Shown here in pieces: positions 60,706 through 64,000 of a DNA stretch of 64,000 bases. A model generated the notes under the pieces. The model did not search any database. It was not told where the DNA came from and saw only the letters and a program-made list of their open reading frames with translations. Each line of letters begins with the position of its first letter. Within the stretch, counting starts at the first letter, position 1. Origin of the DNA: Corynebacterium afermentans subsp. afermentans (lineage in GTDB: Bacteria; Actinomycetota; Actinomycetes; Mycobacteriales; Mycobacteriaceae); NCBI RefSeq assembly GCF_030408355.1, contig NZ_CP046606.1, forward strand, positions 1,488,001 through 1,552,000, written 5' to 3'. Position numbers and translations under genes: made by a program.

Positions 60706-61287
60706 ATGCAGCTTCTCCAACACGCACCTGTTCCCGCCACGGCGATCACGTTGCGGCTTGCGCACGTGGACGGCGCGGCAACTCGCGCGCGCATCGCCGC
60801 CGGTTTTAGCACCTCCACCGCTTTTATCAGCCTCTCGCCTGGCTTGATGTGCGTCTTCGACTCGCCTGACTCCACCGGCCTTACCCACCAAGAGGTCGGC
60901 GCCGCGGGTGTGAGCGCCCATCAGCTGTGGAACGTCTCAGCAGAACAGCTGATATCCCGCGCGCAGCGCGACGACGGCGTGGAGTTCTTAGTACGTTGCC
61001 CCAGCGTCGCGCTGGACTGCGACGAGTTGCCGCGAGGCTTCGAGGTGGACGGACACGACTCCCCCGCCGCCTGGTGGCTTTCCCACCCACGCCCCTTTAC
61101 CTTGCTGCACCGCCACTTCGAGGCCGTTCTGCGGCCGGAGACCGGGCTGGTCTACGCCACCCGCGACTGGCGCGAGCTATTCGTTTTCGACGCGGACGCC
61201 GACGAGGTGGCGCAGCACTTGCCCGGCGCGAATGTGCTGGCCTATTCCGTGGGGTTTCCCCTGCTGCGCCACGCAAAATCCAGCTAG
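60706..61287 (+). CDS. Conserved hypothetical protein, 193 residues
   Basis: A soluble protein of 193 residues (MQLLQHAPVPATAITLRLAH, then FISLSPGLMCVFDSPDS, VSAHQLWNVSAEQLISRAQ, and FTLLHRHFEAVLRPETGLVYAT). I do not recognise a domain. It has no signal peptide or membrane helix. It starts with an ATG five bases after a TCTAAT box, so it may be leaderless. The stop lies 11 bases before treY and overlaps the treY -10 box. Confidence 0.7.
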   Translation: MQLLQHAPVPATAITLRLAHVDGAATRARIAAGFSTSTAFISLSPGLMCVFDSPDSTGLTHQEVGAAGVSAHQLWNVSAEQLISRAQRDDGVEFLVRCPSVALDCDELPRGFEVDGHDSPAAWWLSHPRPFTLLHRHFEAVLRPETGLVYATRDWRELFVFDADADEVAQHLPGANVLAYSVGFPLLRHAKSS

Positions 61288-61290
61288 GGT
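61285..61290 (+). promoter_or_regulatory. -10 box TAGGGT of treY
   Basis: TAGGGT ends seven bases before the GTG at 61298 and includes the TAG stop of the preceding gene. A leaderless treY transcript is possible beside read-through from upstream. Confidence 0.35.
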
Positions 61291-61297
61291 GTGGGGC

Positions 61298-63673
61298 GTG
61301 AAGCGCCCCATCACCTCCACGTACCGCCTGCAACTGCGCGGCCCGCATACGGACCCTCACGGCCGCGAGTTCGGCTTCGCCCAGGCCGCCGAGCTTGTGC
61401 CCTATCTGTCCGATCTCGGGGTCTCGCACCTCTACCTCTCCCCGATCTTCGCCGCCGCGCCGGAGTCCAACCACAACTACGACGTGATCGACCCGACCGT
61501 GGTCAACCCGGAACTCGGCGGCATTGACGGGCTGCGCAGGCTTGCCCGTGTGGCGCACGACGCCGGGTTGGGGCTGGTGGTGGATATCGTGCCTAACCAC
61601 CTCGGCGTGGAAGTGCCGCGGCGCAACCGGTGGTGGTGGGACGTACTCAAGCACGGGCAGGATTCGAACTACGCGCACTTCTTCGACATCGACTGGGCCG
61701 AGGACAACGGCGCGGGCGGCAAAATCGCGCTGCCGGTCCTTGGCGCTCCTGGCGACACGGACGCGCTGAAGCTCGAACACCTCGATGGCGAGGACGTGCT
61801 TACCTACTACGACCACGTCTTCCCACTCGCCCCCGGCAGCTACACCGACCTCAATGACGACCCGACCGCCGTGCACGAGCGCCAGCACTACCGGCTGACG
61901 TACTGGCGCGACGGCATCATCTCCTACCGCCGCTTCTTCTCCATCAACGGCCTCGCCGGCGTGCGCCAGGAGGACGAAGACGTCTTCAACGCCACCCACT
62001 CCTGCCTGCGGGAACTTGTTGGCGAGGGGCTTATCGATGGCGTCCGCGTCGACCACCCCGACGGCCTGACCGACCCGTTCGGCTACCTCACCCGGCTGCG
62101 CGAGCTCATCGGGCCGGACACCTGGCTGATCGTGGAGAAGATCCTCGGCGTGGACGAGCCTTTGGATCCACGCCTGAACGTCGACGGAACCACCGGCTAC
62201 GATGCCTTGCGCGAATTCGACGGCACGTTTGTCAACACCGACGCCGCCACCGCGCTGGGTGCGGTGGCGTTGCGCTTCAGCGGCACCACTTGGGACGCGC
62301 ACGCTGTGGAAAAGGCCGAGTGGATGCTCAAAGCGCGCGTTGCGGAAGACGAGCTCGCTGCGGAGATCCGCAGGCTCGCCCGCGCGGTGCGCCACGACAG
62401 CCTCTCTTCCGCAGGCTCCCAGGTCAGCGACACGGCGCTCACCGAGGTGCTTGTGGAACTGGTTGCCGGCATGCCCGTCTACCGCGCTGACTACCGTTCG
62501 CTATCGAGAGTGACCGCGACGCTGATTGCGGAATTGGCCCAGAGCCCAATCGGGTTTGACGCGGCGGCGCTCGACCTTGTTGCGGCTGCCTTGGCCGCGC
62601 ACGGCGAGGCGGCCCACCGCTTCGCCCAGGTCTGCGGAGCGGTGATGGCCAAAGGGGTGGAGGACACCCTGTTCTACCGCGCGTGCCGTCTGGTAGCACT
62701 GCAGGAAGTCGGCGGCGCACCCGGGCGATTCGGCGTCAGCCAGGCTGAATTCCACCTCCTGCAGGACGAGCGCAGCAGGTTATGGCCGCGCACCATGACA
62801 ACGCTGACCACGCACGACACGAAACGCAGCGAAGACACCCGCGCCCGCATGATCGAGATCTCTGAGGTGCCGGGCGAATTCAGCCAGCTCGTCGACGACG
62901 TGTTCGCGCTCACCCCGCCGCCTGACACCGCCACTGGCCTGTTTCTGTTGCACAACGTGCTGGGCGCGTGGCCGCGTGACGGCCGCGCGGACGAAGCATT
63001 CACCCAGCGCCTGCAGTCGTACGCGGTCAAAGCTGTGCGTGAGGCGGACACGCTGACGAGCTGGTACGACAACGACCATGACTACGAGGCACAAGTGACC
63101 GAGTGGATTGCGCACCTCACGCATGGCCCCGCTACGCGCCTCGTCGCGGACTTCGCCCGCGACCTCGACCGCGGCGGCGTGGCGGTCTCCCTCGGCAGGA
63201 AACTGCTGCAACTAATCGGACCGGGCATCCCGGACACCTACCAGGGCACCGAGTTTTTGGACTTCTCGCTGGTGGACCCGGACAACCGCCGCTTCGTCGA
63301 CTATCAGGCGCTTTGTGCTGGTGAGGGGGCACCGGAGGACGTCGATAAGCAACGTATTGTGCGCGCCGCCCTCACCTTGCGCCGCGAGCGCCCACAGCTC
63401 TTCCTCGACGGCGGTTACCGCGCGATCTTCGCCGCAGGCCCCGCGCGCGAGCACGTAGTGAGCATGGCTCGCACACTTCACGACGAACCGCAGGTCATCG
63501 CCGTAGCAACCCGCACCCCGCTCAGCTTGGAGCGCGCCGGAGGCTGGCGCGGCACCACCCTCACCCTTCCCGAAGGCACCTGGACCGACCAGCTCACCGG
63601 GCAGAAATATTCCGGCACTGTGGAAATGTCGCAGCTGTGCGCCGAACTACCTGCGGCGCTGTTGTCCATGTAA
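61298..63673 (+). CDS. treY: Maltooligosyl trehalose synthase
   Basis: A 791-residue GH13 enzyme that turns the reducing end of maltodextrin into a trehalosyl unit, which TreZ then releases. Motifs are ITSTYRLQLRGPHTDPHGRE, HLYLSPIFAAAPESNHNYDV, GLVVDIVPNHLGVEVPRRN, IDGVRVDHPDGLTDPFGYL (nucleophile Asp), WLIVEKILGVDEPLD (acid Glu) and TLTTHDTKRSEDTRARM. treZ is not in this window. Trehalose is needed for corynomycolate export lipids. The GTG start is chosen because the domain begins there. Confidence 0.94.
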   Translation: MKRPITSTYRLQLRGPHTDPHGREFGFAQAAELVPYLSDLGVSHLYLSPIFAAAPESNHNYDVIDPTVVNPELGGIDGLRRLARVAHDAGLGLVVDIVPNHLGVEVPRRNRWWWDVLKHGQDSNYAHFFDIDWAEDNGAGGKIALPVLGAPGDTDALKLEHLDGEDVLTYYDHVFPLAPGSYTDLNDDPTAVHERQHYRLTYWRDGIISYRRFFSINGLAGVRQEDEDVFNATHSCLRELVGEGLIDGVRVDHPDGLTDPFGYLTRLRELIGPDTWLIVEKILGVDEPLDPRLNVDGTTGYDALREFDGTFVNTDAATALGAVALRFSGTTWDAHAVEKAEWMLKARVAEDELAAEIRRLARAVRHDSLSSAGSQVSDTALTEVLVELVAGMPVYRADYRSLSRVTATLIAELAQSPIGFDAAALDLVAAALAAHGEAAHRFAQVCGAVMAKGVEDTLFYRACRLVALQEVGGAPGRFGVSQAEFHLLQDERSRLWPRTMTTLTTHDTKRSEDTRARMIEISEVPGEFSQLVDDVFALTPPPDTATGLFLLHNVLGAWPRDGRADEAFTQRLQSYAVKAVREADTLTSWYDNDHDYEAQVTEWIAHLTHGPATRLVADFARDLDRGGVAVSLGRKLLQLIGPGIPDTYQGTEFLDFSLVDPDNRRFVDYQALCAGEGAPEDVDKQRIVRAALTLRRERPQLFLDGGYRAIFAAGPAREHVVSMARTLHDEPQVIAVATRTPLSLERAGGWRGTTLTLPEGTWTDQLTGQKYSGTVEMSQLCAELPAALLSM

Positions 63674-63687
63674 GCTATCCCGCCGTT

Positions 63688-64000
63688 ATGAGCACAGCAA
63701 AGCATCCCGCGAAGCCGGAGAAACCCAGGAACAAGGCGATGGACGACACCATCGCCCGCCTCGGGTCGACCTACTTTGCCTGGATGCGCGAACACGACGA
63801 CATCGCGACGGCGTTTCGGCACGCGCTGCACGAACTCATGCGCGACGCCGGCGTCAACTTCGACCGCGTGGACGCGCGCGTGAAGTCCTGGACCTCGCTG
63901 AAGGAAAAGGCCCGCAAGACGCGCGACGACGGCGAGATGGTCTACCCCGACCCGTGGCACGACATCAAAGACATCATCGGCGCGCGCATCACGGTGCTGC
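63688..64000 (+). CDS. RelA/SpoT-domain protein, N-terminal part (alarmone synthetase)
   Basis: The first 104 codons of a gene that runs off the right edge. After a basic N-terminus (MSTAKHPAKPEKPRNKAMDD), the sequence VDARVKSWTSLKEKARKTRD and DPWHDIKDIIGARITVL matches the substrate-binding opening of the RelA/SpoT synthetase domain, as in small alarmone synthetases. A -10-like TAAGCT (63671-63676) overlaps the treY stop, 11 bases before the ATG. Whether a hydrolase domain follows cannot be seen. Confidence 0.8.
   Translation, partial: MSTAKHPAKPEKPRNKAMDDTIARLGSTYFAWMREHDDIATAFRHALHELMRDAGVNFDRVDARVKSWTSLKEKARKTRDDGEMVYPDPWHDIKDIIGARITVL

Noticed and set aside
61232..61297. Upstream start for treY at 61232
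   Set aside because: It would place the start inside the preceding gene, and the added residues have no treY homology; the domain begins at the GTG at 61298.

Overview
The window is a high-GC actinobacterial chromosome segment that fits the genus Corynebacterium. Gene content and order match the region I remember from C. glutamicum: rpsB-tsf-pyrH-frr; xerC-dprA-yifB-yraN-DUF2469-rnhB-lepB-rplS; trmD-rimM-rpsP-ffh-ftsY-smc; mutM-rnc-DUF177-DivIVA-like; pyk-lgt-trpC-like-his locus; glgX-treY. The species cannot be fixed from the window. No rRNA, tRNA, CRISPR array or prophage was seen.

Layout. 1-4.2 kb is translation and nucleotide genes on the minus strand (frr, pyrH, tsf, rpsB), with an amidase on the plus strand placed between pyrH and frr. 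4.4-9 kb is an M23-like secreted protein and the xerC/dprA/yifB/yraN cluster. 9.0-9.28 kb is a 193-bp element with inverted repeats at its ends. 9.3-15.8 kb is rnhB, lepB, rplS, tex, a broken C4-dicarboxylate transporter remnant, trmD and rimM. 15.9-17.6 kb is an IS30-family insertion sequence. 17.8-28 kb is rpsP, a fused acyltransferase, and the protein-targeting and chromosome genes ffh, ftsY and smc. 28-35 kb is a CAP-domain protein, acylphosphatase, AGCS transporter, flavin reductase, mutM, rnc, a DUF177 protein, a DivIVA-like coiled-coil protein and gdhA. 35.3-44.5 kb is plus-strand metabolism: glycerate kinase, a GalT/HIT-like protein, an M20 amidohydrolase, glycogen phosphorylase, and pabAB-pabC for folate. 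44.5-54 kb is a UvrA-like ATPase, pyk, lgt and an eroded his/trp locus. 54-64 kb is YbjN, a lipoprotein, a TetR regulator, glgX, a DnaQ-BRCT exonuclease, treY and the start of a RelA/SpoT-type alarmone synthetase.

How the genes work together. Three themes stand out: translation and secretion housekeeping (S2, EF-Ts, S16, L19, RimM, TrmD, Ffh, FtsY, LepB, Lgt); glycogen and trehalose turnover (GlgP, GlgX, TreY) feeding glycolysis (Pyk); and DNA handling (XerC, DprA, YifB, SMC, MutM, RNase HII, UvrA-like).

Most notable observations. (1) An 11-base word, GCYTMTCGACG, occurs about 28 times on both strands, in several reading frames and through rare codons; this looks like DNA-level selection of a genome signature. 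(2) The histidine locus has lost its enzymes but keeps an intact HisH-like protein without the catalytic Cys, followed by a TrpC-like protein with substituted catalytic residues. (3) A perfect palindrome, CTATGCAGCTGCATAG, recurs three times, once inside the MITE-like element. (4) Many plus-strand genes have a -10 box 6-8 bases before the start codon, which suggests widespread leaderless mRNAs.
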